Below, piece after piece: positions 55,524-64,000 of a stretch of 64,000 nt of DNA; position 1 is the first letter of the stretch, and each line of letters opens with the position of its first letter. The notes below the pieces were generated by a model. The model was given only the letters and a program-made list of their open reading frames with translations, ran no database searches and was not told the origin of the DNA. The stretch is from Parastagonospora avenae f. sp. tritici 18332-5 (lineage: Eukaryota; Ascomycota; Dothideomycetes; Pleosporales; Phaeosphaeriaceae): NCBI GenBank assembly GCA_022559985.1, contig JAFJTR010000005.1, forward strand, positions 372,001 to 436,000. Direction: 5' to 3'. Made by a program: the position numbers and the translations under genes.

Positions 55524-55998
55524 ATGCGTCTCCTACTCCTTCTCTCCTCATCGTTGGCGTAATCATTGCCGCCCCTCTCAACGCCCCTGCCGAAGCCGAA
55601 CTGGCAGCAAGAGCGAAATACCCAGTTCATCAAGAATCTGCCATCTACTGCTCCAGGGATCATACAGCGGAAGTGTTCTTCTGCGCTTGGTCTTATCTGG
55701 CCACCGGATGCAATCGTGCCCCTCAAACATCGTACGTCATGCAGTGTCTGGATGTATGGAGAGTTCCGCTAATGTTTGCAGCCTGTGTGCACATAACCTC
55801 TATACCTCAAAGGTTCGAAGGATGATTAGACCATGTGTAGCTGGTGGTATTGATGTACGGCCTCGAGCAGGCAGCTTGACACTGGACCGGCAGTTGATTA
55901 TCGTACGCTCGGAAAATGCGAGGGTTTGGTACGAGGATGGACCGGACTTGAAAATGGCTCGACATTGTTATTGGTTAAGAAGTCCGAAATGGAAATAG
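55524..55998 (+). pseudogene. Small secreted Cys-containing protein, frameshifted signal peptide
   Basis: ATG at 55524 in strong context (ATCACCATG) opens MRLLLLLSSSLA then hits TAA. Shifting frame inside the signal sequence gives LIVGVIIAAPLNAPAEAELA, which completes a typical signal peptide with an acidic pro-region, then KYPVHQESAIYCSRDHTAE, VFFCAWSYLATGC and, after an intron at 55732-55781 (GTACGT to CAG), SLCAHNLYTSKVRRMIRPC. Five Cys are in the mature part and the frame ends at 55996-55998. A TATA box lies 90 bp upstream. Without the frame change no ATG precedes the long frame, so either a single indel disabled it or the assembly has an error. I do not recognise a family; the size and features fit a small secreted effector-like protein. 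Confidence 0.5.
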
Positions 55999-56979
55999 GA
56001 TAGGAAGCGATTGCATGTTCTTACCAAAACTCTGTTGTAGTGACTCAGTGACATTACATAGCTGCTTTCTGCATAATAGAGAAAGGGACACCCATGTGGT
56101 CACCAAAGCAGGGGGTTCTATGGCTGCGGCAAGGACGATTGAATGAATGCGTCGATTGAAGCACAGGGGCATCTGCAGGACAGGGGTATCGTGAGGCTGA
56201 TTCTGACAACGAATTCTGGTCATAGCGGAGACTCCTTTTCCCCATACATAGACGATGTCTGTGTTGGAAGGGGAACAAGTCCGATATCTGCATCAAGATA
56301 GGAGACAAGGGGCCGGCACGAAATTCGAGACAGGTCTGCTGGAATAACTCCTGTAGACAGGTACGAGTCATACTTCATGCCGTTTGATATGGTTCGATGT
56401 ACAGCGATGAGATGGCAGTTGGGATGCGGATATCTCCTAGGGCTGAGGTTGAGTCTCGAAGCATGCGAGACGTCGATCAGTTTCGATGCCATTCTTAGCT
56501 TACCGGTCGCCGATCTTGGCAGTGGTGGGTTCGTCATCCAGATGGAAAGCACGAGCGCGCCCCTCCCCAGCCACGCGCAATACCTTCTGTCTGTCATGAT
56601 AGCAGTTTGGTGTTTCTTGTTCTCTGCTGCTTTCCTGTCATAGTCGCGGTAATAGCGCGCCTGCTCTCTGTATTCACTATACAACACGACGGCCGCCGGC
56701 GAATATCACCGAACCCATCACTCCTACGCAGACGTCAGCACATCCGCCCGTTGCAGCGCCGCAGCGGACTCCCTTCACTTCTGTGTATCATATTATTGCA
56801 TGCGCTTCAAGGTGCGACACATTTTACTGAGACCGCTTGCGGCCCGTATCAAACAAGTGCCGTCGTCGAGGACGTGCTTTGTTTCATAACTAGCCCGGCA
56901 TCAGCGACATCGATCTCCCTGTACCGGCCCAACACACTCGCGCGACACGTCGACGTAATAAATAGAAGGCATCGCTACC
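55999..56979. other. Intergenic upstream of SOK1
   Basis: Roughly 1 kb, containing the SOK1 promoter. Open frames on both strands overlap without a family signal. Confidence 0.45.
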
Positions 56980-59910
56980 ATGTCTCTTACCGACTCCGAA
57001 GTCGAGATGGCCAGCTCGCAGCTCCAGCGCGAGACGGACGACATACCAGAGGAGCCCGACATGAACCTCTCAGATGACGCCGGAAGCGGCCAGTATTATG
57101 AGCCTCCACCACGGATTGCCGCTCGCTTTCACAGATACTCGAACAATCGCCGCAAGTCTTCGGCCGCGTCTTCGCGCCGAAATTCATTGTCTTCAACACA
57201 CTCGCACGCCTCGAGCCGCTCATACCGCAACAGCTGCCAGAGCCACCACATCGCCCAACATCTTCGCCGCGCGTCCATACTCGAAACCAGGAAAGCAAGA
57301 CTGGCCGAACGCGCTGCACATGCCGAACAGGTCCGGCTCCGTGCTGCCTTGGCCAAAGCAGCGCCACGCGCCTCGAACAGTGAAGACAGGGCGTTGGCAG
57401 CAAAAGTGGCGCGCGAACGTCACCTCGCCCAGGTGGCGGCTGCGTGCGCCGAAGAAGTTAGAAGGGCCAAAAAGGTCGCCGAAGATATGAAGGAGCGCAA
57501 GGCTGCAGAAGAGCGACGATATCGCGTTGAAATGGAGGAGAAGCTCGCAGACGCAGAGAAGAGACGACTCGAGTTGTACAAGCGCAGTCCCCGCAGACCC
57601 AGAACCGCCAGTTCCCCTCCAGTAGACCCGAAACGAGGGGCCGCAGACCGACCCGTGGTCACGTCGGAAGATGCCGCGAAGAGGATACAGTCTGCCTGGC
57701 GAGCAAGGACGCGGAAGAACATTGTCGACGCGTGGATGGAGCTTGGCCTGTCGATTGACAAGATTCAAGAGACTAGTTTCGAGGATATCACAGAGTTGCT
57801 AGCAGACGAGAAGGTGCTCAGGACGACTGAGAAGATTATGACGGTCTTTGTTCTTCTTCCAGACCAGGACCCTGTCTCACGTAGCACAGCTGTGCGGACG
57901 TTTCTCTCCGCATACTTGATTCTTGGACACCCGGCCCAGGTCCTCAGTCGAGACGGCGAGCAAGAGCAAGACCTGATCACCAAGGCCAAGGACCTCATTA
58001 TTTCTTTCGAGTCTGCACTGGGTAAACTTACCACCTTCAACTACTACACTCCATCGCCCACGCGGACAGAGACAGTCCTTCTTTCCCATGGCGCATTTAC
58101 GAACGCTTTCAACAACTGGAAGGCTCGTGACTGCTCGGCCCTAGTTGAAACCATGGTCGCTTCTTTTATAAGTCTTGACGAGATCTGGCAGAGCGTCAAG
58201 GATGCGACTGTCGACGAGGTCGCGAACGAATACAGGAACGGAATTCGGGATAATCAGACCATTCTGCTCAGCAGGATCAAGAAGTTGGCTGGACCTGACA
58301 AGGCCTTGATTCTAATCAGGAAGGCCATTCGTGAAAGTCGCAGGGCCAGGCCAAAGAAGAAGCTCGTCGGCGAGAATGTACGGCCCCGAGTTGCCATAGA
58401 CGCCGCGCCAGATTCCCCGATCTTGGGTGACAGTGCAGCTATGCAAGCTGAAGCTGCGTCAGAGCTCGCCGCTTCTGTGGAAAGCCTTCAGCCCCCATCC
58501 GCGCAAGGCCATCAGGCCCAGTCGTTGTCAAAGGTCTTTACAGTTGTACCGGACAATCGTGTTCTTGTACATGAGCTGTCCATCGACAAGGAGTACCGAA
58601 TCGATGCATCACCAACTGCAGACCTCAGGGACGCACTTAATCGCTCTCTCTGCGACGCGATGCTCAAAGGCTTTCAAGAGGGCGATAGTACCAACTGGAC
58701 TGTCGCCATGGCTGAAAATATTCGCGGCAAGCTCCTGCGCTTGCTCAAGGCTGGAAACTCCATGCATACCCTGATTTCCGAGACCTTGGATCCCGAATTG
58801 ATCAGCAGGCAATGCAATCAAGGCTTGTTCTTGTATGGAAAGTTCTTTGGCTTTATTGCTACCATACTTCCGAAGCTTTGTGCTCCGTTCCGCGATGCGC
58901 AAGTCCAGGCTCTCGCAGAGGAGCTTCAGGAAGAGGGCGAGTTGGCGGAGATGGTCGAGAAGCTCTTCAAACTTCTCCACGTCATTGACTTGCTGTCCCT
59001 AGATTACTCAAATTTCCTCTTGATGAACGCCGCACCCACTCTGATCAAGGAGGCTACTGGGTATGAACAGCGCATGTTCGCGCAAGATCTGGAGGAGGGC
59101 AAGGTCGAACTGGACCGCACAAAGCGATGGTGGCGAAGTGCGGCCGTCAGCATGCACACTGAGGCTGATCGTCGAGACCCATGGAACCAGAACAACTCTA
59201 TTAACCGTCCAACAGCCCACAAGATCTACGCTCGTGGTCTTGTCGATCTTGCCATTGCCACGCCACCGCTTCGCGACTCTGAGCTTCCTGAGACCCTTGA
59301 GCTGGACCGTGCCCGCATCTCACGTATTCGTGAAGAGGCATTACGCATCACTATCATTGGAGGCATCTTGCTCACAGTGAAAAATCTGCTCAAGCGCGAT
59401 GTCAGATCGCCATGGAAGCCCCAAGCCAACAGGATGTGGGATGTGCTCAAGGACGGCTACATGAAGGACCCAACTACTCCAGCAAAGATCTCATCTCTGC
59501 TGGAGTCGTCGCATAACATGCCTCCCACGACACGCGCGCAGCTGTCGTCTACCATCACTCGTCTGCTCACACAAGCCGAGTCTGGCAAGTTGTCCGACCC
59601 AGTCCTCAAGGTTCTCTTCCAGCGCTTGAAGACGCACATCTTCAACCGCGTCTCAGCTAGCAGCTCCGGGGAGCGCGTCAAGGCGGCAAGTACTGCCACC
59701 GAGGGACTTGCAACGACCGGTCTCCCGGAGTTTGTCTCCCAGGTCGCAGAAATCTGTGATCAACTCAGCAAAGTCAGCGACGTCGACCGCAAGACCCACG
59801 GCAAATGGTACGAGGAAATCGCCGAGGAATTGGAGAACGGCGGTGCTTTGGAAGGCGAGGACCTGACGCGATCAAATAGCGCAGAATCTGCGTCGACATC
59901 TTCTTCATGA
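56980..59910 (+). CDS. SOK1: SOK1/TCP11-family protein
   Basis: Intronless gene of 976 residues in the T-complex 11 family, which includes yeast Sok1, a dosage suppressor of cAMP-pathway kinase defects, and mammalian TCP11. N-terminal third: disordered, Ser/Arg-rich, then an Ala/Arg/Glu-rich helical segment (about 105-200, RALAAKVARERHLAQVAAAC). An IQ-like calmodulin-binding motif AAKRIQSAWRARTRKN follows at about 231-247. The C-terminal two-thirds is all-helical Tcp11 domain, with ALNRSLCDAMLKGFQEG, FLYGKFFGFIATILPKLCAP and ISRIREEALRITIIGGILLT. The tail is Ser/Thr-rich. Length is usual for filamentous fungi. Likely cytosolic or nuclear; the cAMP link is knowledge of yeast, not of this sequence. 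Confidence 0.9.
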   Translation: MSLTDSEVEMASSQLQRETDDIPEEPDMNLSDDAGSGQYYEPPPRIAARFHRYSNNRRKSSAASSRRNSLSSTHSHASSRSYRNSCQSHHIAQHLRRASILETRKARLAERAAHAEQVRLRAALAKAAPRASNSEDRALAAKVARERHLAQVAAACAEEVRRAKKVAEDMKERKAAEERRYRVEMEEKLADAEKRRLELYKRSPRRPRTASSPPVDPKRGAADRPVVTSEDAAKRIQSAWRARTRKNIVDAWMELGLSIDKIQETSFEDITELLADEKVLRTTEKIMTVFVLLPDQDPVSRSTAVRTFLSAYLILGHPAQVLSRDGEQEQDLITKAKDLIISFESALGKLTTFNYYTPSPTRTETVLLSHGAFTNAFNNWKARDCSALVETMVASFISLDEIWQSVKDATVDEVANEYRNGIRDNQTILLSRIKKLAGPDKALILIRKAIRESRRARPKKKLVGENVRPRVAIDAAPDSPILGDSAAMQAEAASELAASVESLQPPSAQGHQAQSLSKVFTVVPDNRVLVHELSIDKEYRIDASPTADLRDALNRSLCDAMLKGFQEGDSTNWTVAMAENIRGKLLRLLKAGNSMHTLISETLDPELISRQCNQGLFLYGKFFGFIATILPKLCAPFRDAQVQALAEELQEEGELAEMVEKLFKLLHVIDLLSLDYSNFLLMNAAPTLIKEATGYEQRMFAQDLEEGKVELDRTKRWWRSAAVSMHTEADRRDPWNQNNSINRPTAHKIYARGLVDLAIATPPLRDSELPETLELDRARISRIREEALRITIIGGILLTVKNLLKRDVRSPWKPQANRMWDVLKDGYMKDPTTPAKISSLLESSHNMPPTTRAQLSSTITRLLTQAESGKLSDPVLKVLFQRLKTHIFNRVSASSSGERVKAASTATEGLATTGLPEFVSQVAEICDQLSKVSDVDRKTHGKWYEEIAEELENGGALEGEDLTRSNSAESASTSSS

Positions 59911-60771
59911 AGAAAACCTTTTTCTCTCTTATTTGCGTTCACGGAGTCTTTTGGTTTTGGATACTCAATATGCTACTACTGCTCGCTTTGCGTCTTTTAC
60001 CCATTTCTGAGGAGTTTTGGGTCACTCGGTCATTTTCAGCAAGGCGTTGGAAGGTGGCATGGGCATGGGCATTCATTGGGATCTTTAGGGCTTTCATTAT
60101 TAATGAGCACATGGTCATCGTTAGGATGAAGTGGGAGAGCAATACATGACTGGCTGAGCCAGGATTTCTTCGTGAACTTGTGTCTTTGAAGTATCAATTA
60201 TGGCCAACCTCATCACTACAGCAACGTTATTTATCACTCCCTTTCGATATTCTCCCTCGAGGTCGTGTAAGATGCGCAAAGCTACCTAGATACTCAGTGC
60301 ATCAATTCTCGGACGATTGCTGCCGTCCTACTATGTCTTCAGTAATAGACGTGGTGTCGTGATCAGGTATATATGGAGACGACAAGAGACACTCTCCTCA
60401 CAGTGTTGTCTCAGCGAAAACTTCTCCCTCGCTGGAAGCTGTAACTATCATATCTCTCAGGAGTTACTTGAAGCCCTGTGAATTCATTGCAAGTGCAAGA
60501 ACTCACTCGCGCACACTATTGCGCAGGCAGGAGTTTCATCACCCCGAGCGCCCGGCCTCGACATCATAAGAAGCCCAACACTTCCCACCTGCATTCTAGC
60601 ACAGCTCACAACTAGATCTACTACAACCTCAACTCATCAGTAAACTCTATCCGCGCTTCTCACCGCAAGCAAGTTTGAAGTCCAAGCCTAAAGCTTCTCC
60701 ACTCACATCTCTGGATACTCAAACACTACCCAAACTCCATGCCTCCCCTTCAACTAGTCTTTTAGGAAGAT
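59911..60771. other. Intergenic, right flank of SOK1
   Basis: About 0.86 kb including the 3' flank of SOK1 and the promoter of the next ORF. A hydrophobic plus-strand frame at 59907-60149 begins right at the SOK1 stop and is not supported as a gene. Confidence 0.5.
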
Positions 60772-61707
60772 ATGTCAGGCTTCGACGTCAACATGTCTTT
60801 CACGCAGACCGCTCAAGCCCGTCGCCAATCGCGTCCAACCACTACGACGGCCCACGAGCAACTGAAGTTTTGCGAAACTGCCAACGAAGCTTACGTCCGT
60901 AATCGCCCTCGACCATTTCTCATAACACCCGATCGTGTCCGCCCTCCACCAGAGCCTGCAGCACATGTGCCGTCTAATTCCGGGTGGAAGTGGAATGAGG
61001 TGGATATTTGGGGGGTGTTTTGGGAGGGCTGGTAGTGGGGTGTCATCGATCGAGAGGAAAATATCTACCCAGACCTTTCATTACTAGATGCGTCGGCGAA
61101 GACGCGTGCACTAAAGACGGAATATAAAGTGGGGGCGGAAGTGCTGGAGAAGCAGGCTACGCGGGGATGAGCTACAGATGAACATGATACCTCACCGCCG
61201 TCTACCCAAGCCTCTAATGCTCAGCCTTCAAAGCGGAAACACGTTGACCTACCCCCCTCTACTTCAACGCACGTTCCGGTGAAGAAGCAAAAGACAGACA
61301 TTCCGCCGCTGGACACTGCGTCGCCAGATGTGTACTACCCAGGACTTCCTCAATTCGACACTTCACCCTCCCCTTCGCCTGGAGCTAGCTTCTCGACAGT
61401 CCCGGATGAAGAGTTTCCTGAAGTCGCCGACTCGAACTTCTCGACAACACAAGACGGAGAGATTCCTCAAGTCGCCGAATCGAGCCTCTCGACAACTCGA
61501 ACCGAGGAGATGCCTGAAGTGGAGCAGGAGAAGGATGACCCAAACTTTGATCCTTGGGGCGGCTTCGACGAGTTCGGAAAGCGCAAGTGGACAGAAGCGC
61601 CGATGAGTTGGAAGCGTGCTACGTTTCCTCGTCGATATCCTTCATCTCAAGCACCTGAGTTGGAGACGGTGCCAAAAGCCCAGATGGAAGTGGAGGGGAA
61701 CAGCTAA
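60772..61707 (+). pseudogene. Repeat-containing ORF with two in-frame stop codons
   Basis: A single reading frame from ATG 60772 to the TAA at 61705-61707 shows protein-like composition throughout but contains TAG at 61033-61035 and TGA at 61168-61170. The first part (MSGFDVNMSFTQTAQARR, KWNEVDIWGVFWEGW) is followed by ENIYPDLSLLDASAKTRALK and then a basic KRKHVDLPPSTST stretch, a putative nuclear-type segment. The last part holds three 16-residue repeats of the type FSTTQDGEIPQVAESS. I cannot assign a family. TGG-to-TAG and CGA-to-TGA are possible origins of the two stops. An atypical 210-nt intron from about 61017 to 61227 could remove both stops in frame, so a pseudogene is favoured but not certain. 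Confidence 0.55.
61390..61533 (+). repeat. Three 48-bp repeats coding 16-residue units
   Basis: Units at 61390-61437, 61438-61485 and 61486-61533, the last more diverged. Each encodes a Ser/Thr-acidic block ending in a V-A/E-x segment (FSTVPDEEFPEVADSN, then FSTTQDGEIPQVAESS, then LSTTRTEEMPEVEQ). Part of the ORF at 60772-61707. Confidence 0.8.
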
Positions 61708-62155
61708 ACGCTTATCTGTGAAGGCCAGGACGCGAACTCTGGCGTGTAGGGTGGAGTAAAGGATTGTTGAGACGGTCGAGATGGAGTGTGGGTGAAGATG
61801 GCGTGATAAGAGTCGGGAAAGTAGATACTTGAGATCCCCACGGATAGGTATGACCAAATTTCAATTCCACAATGCTTAGGACAATTAGATGGGTTGCTTG
61901 ATGTTTCTAGAAGAGTGCGCGTGCCCGTGTTTTACCTGGGTCACCATTGCGTCTGTCGAAATTGCTGACATCACATGCGCATACGCACAGAATTTAATGC
62001 AATGCAATGGTGGGCAATTCCAGAAGTATATTACATTGAAAGATTGATGAGGGAAACAACTAGGATTCCCTCTCAGACCTCAGCTACCCGCTTAAGAAAT
62101 TTAGGAAACACCCCGGGATATATAAGCGAAAGACAAATGCAACACGTCAACTTCT
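61708..62155. other. Intergenic, no gene supported
   Basis: 448 bp between the repeat ORF and the 3' end of the phosphate transporter. Nothing recognised. Confidence 0.55.
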
Positions 62156-63957
62156 TCAAGTCTTGAGCTCATTGGGCTCCGCAGCAGCTTCGTCACTGCT
62201 TCGGTGGCCGTTATGCTTGGGCGCACCGGTGATGCTCTCCTCACCCATATCCCAGTCCATGGCCAAGTCCTCAAGGGTGCGGCGCTTGGTCTCAGGAATC
62301 AAGAGAGTGGTGAAGATACCAGCAAACATGAAGGCGGAGAAGATCTGCATGACGTGATTGAGCCATGGGCTGGCGTTGGTCGCTGTAGCGCCGCGAGTAC
62401 GGAGGGGAGCGATAGCGCCCTGAGCGATGATGGAACCAATCTTGCCAGAGCCTGCGGAGATACCGTGGGAGGTTGAGCGGTAGCGGGTTGGAAAACACTC
62501 ACCAGGCACGATGAAGGTGGTCGTGTTGGGTCCCCAGTTGAAGAATAGCTGGATCAAGACGTAGATGGCCATCATACCGTGGCCGCTGATGTGGTGGTAG
62601 GCGAAACCCCAGACCAGGAAGAGGATGGTCAGGAAGATGAATCCAATCAGTTGGAGAGGCTTGCGGCCGACAGTGTCGATGGTGGCAACAGCGAGCCAGT
62701 AACCAGGAATGGCACCAGCGCAGATCAAGATACAGTTACCAGCTGCGAGGTTGTATAGCTTGTGGTAGACTGTGGCACCACCTCCGTAGCCGATAGCTTG
62801 GAGAACGGTGGTGCTGTTGAGACCGAGACCGTAGAAAGCGACATCGAGGAGCAACCACGACATGGCAGTTCCGAACAGAATCTTGCCGTTCCTGAGCTTG
62901 CCGTAGAAGCGGAAGAAGTCGGACCAGGAAGCCACGGGCACCTCGAGCTGCTGGACTGATTGACGACGAGCAGCGACTTGTAGAGCCTCGTCAGGATGAC
63001 CCTCACCCTTCTGCCCAGAGATGTAATGCTTAACGTCCTCGTTCGCCTTCTCAACGTCACGAGCAACATCGAAAGTGTAACGCGGGGTCTCGGGAATGGT
63101 GAGGCGGAAGTAGAGCGCGATGCACGCGGGAACGATGCCAATACCAATCAGGGCACGCCACATCTTGTCGACGGCAATCTGGCAGTCGCCAGTGCACTTG
63201 CCGTAGGCGGTGGCCTGGTTGAGCTTCCCCTTGAAGCCAGAAACGAGGCAAACCATGACAACGGCTCCACCGAGCTGGCCGAAACCCTGCATGGCGAACA
63301 CGGCACCCATCATAGCGCCACGCCACTTGGTAGTAGCGAACTCGGAGGTGATGATGGAGGAGAGAGGATAATCACCACCGATTCCTGGAATTCGTTAGGA
63401 TACGGAATAGCAGGCCAGTTGAGAACAACATACCGATACCCATGAGAACACGCCAGAAGATGATGAGTCCAACGACCGAAGTACCGGGACCGGGACCAAC
63501 AAGGGACTGAGCAAGAGTGGCAACGATAATGAGGATCAGCTCAAGACCGTACATCTTCTTGCGGCCAACGATGTCAGCTAGCGCACCGAATCCGACCTGA
63601 CCAATAACGGTGCCGGCCGAGGTGGAGAGCTTGATTGCAGTATCTTGTGGTGTAGTGAGGGCGCCCTTGTGGTACACAATACCCAACATAATCGTCAGAA
63701 GAGACACGCAGAAGATGTCGTACGAGTCTGTGAAGAAACCGGTGCCAGCGACTAGAATGGCACGAATATGGTACCAGCCGAAGGGCGCCTTGTCGATTTC
63801 CGCGAGCGCAAGACGGCGGCGCTCATTTGGGTCTTCGATGTGGGCAAAGTCCTATCGCAATCAGCATACTGCGCAAACACCGGCGTCGAAAAAAGCTTAC
63901 ATTGTTGAAGTTGTGGAAGGCACTGTTGCCTCCCGCAGTCTTGTTAGCAGCAGCCAT
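62156..63957 (-). CDS. PHO84: PHO84-type inorganic phosphate transporter (MFS)
   Basis: High-affinity phosphate:proton symporter of the major facilitator superfamily, plasma membrane. Start ATG 63955-63957 (MAAANKTAGGNSAFHNFNN); only about 43 bp of upstream sequence is present, so the promoter is off the window. Two introns (about 63853-63900 and 63385-63433) join DFAHIEDPNERRRLALAEI and GTGFFTDSYDIF, the conserved first helix motif, to GQVGFGALADIVGRKKMYG (MFS A-motif like) and the signature GIGGDYPLSSIITSEFATTK. A long central loop contains QKGEGHPDEALQVAARRQSV; C-terminal helices include IDTVGRKPLQLIGFIFLTIL and PNTTTFIVPGECFPTRYRST. The C-terminal tail ends ELKT, stop 62156-62158. About 550 residues, intact. 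Functionally linked to PHO81 in this window. Confidence 0.94.
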
Positions 63958-64000
63958 GGCGAAGCTTTGCCGAGACAATGCCTAGAAAGTCAAGAGTTTA

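Noticed and set aside
1..64000. tRNA or rRNA genes, intact transposons
   Set aside because: In reading by eye I saw no T-loop and anticodon pattern, no transposase or reverse-transcriptase motifs and no long terminal repeats. A tRNAscan or repeat search could still find small ones.

Overview
The window looks like a nuclear segment of a filamentous ascomycete (Pezizomycotina, probably Dothideomycetes). Nearly all genes carry short GT-AG introns of about 45-125 nt. The families are typical of that group: Pth11-like rhodopsin-domain receptors, a CorA-like transporter-domain protein, DUF4419, an amidase-signature protein, fungal protein kinases and PHO81/NUC-2. There is no operon structure. The class-level placement is inference from gene content.

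Left part (1-8.7 kb) is gene-poor. It holds a partial Pth11-like receptor gene running off the left edge, a decayed tripeptidyl-aminopeptidase-like hydrolase, a second intact Pth11-like receptor, and a broken gene of unknown family. From 8.8 to 13.2 kb lie an acyl-CoA dehydrogenase, a mitochondrial PPR protein and mitochondrial ribosomal protein RSM25/mS23; the last two share a 316-bp divergent promoter. From 13.4 to 25.4 kb is an accessory block: a DUF4419 gene with three lesions, a 5'-truncated amidase, a tandem family of three kinase-fold genes plus a kinase remnant (at least one intact member is a predicted pseudokinase), and a CorA-like membrane protein.

From 25.8 to 45.5 kb is mostly conserved core: a small spliced gene of 86 codons, the RSP5/HulA NEDD4-type ubiquitin ligase, an ADCK1/Mcp2-type mitochondrial atypical kinase, the PHO-pathway regulator PHO81 (SPX, ankyrin, GDPD-like), exportin CRM1, and a secreted-ectodomain kelch protein with one membrane anchor. 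From 47 to 64 kb are a conserved multi-pass membrane protein, a branched-chain aminotransferase, a GPI-anchored Cys-rich surface protein, an SCP2-type thiolase, a damaged small secreted protein gene, a SOK1/TCP11 protein, a repeat-containing ORF with in-frame stops, and a PHO84-type phosphate transporter.

Functionally, PHO81 and the PHO84-type transporter belong to the same phosphate-starvation circuit. CRM1 and RSP5 are general housekeeping factors. The most unusual features are the concentration of lesions in accessory genes while core genes are intact, the tandem kinase/pseudokinase family with a shared N-terminal region, and three informative exon junctions (split start codon in PHO81, split catalytic Cys codon in RSP5, a 20-nt micro-exon in the first receptor). 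All exon boundaries were read by eye from splice signals and reading frame, with no transcript or database evidence.
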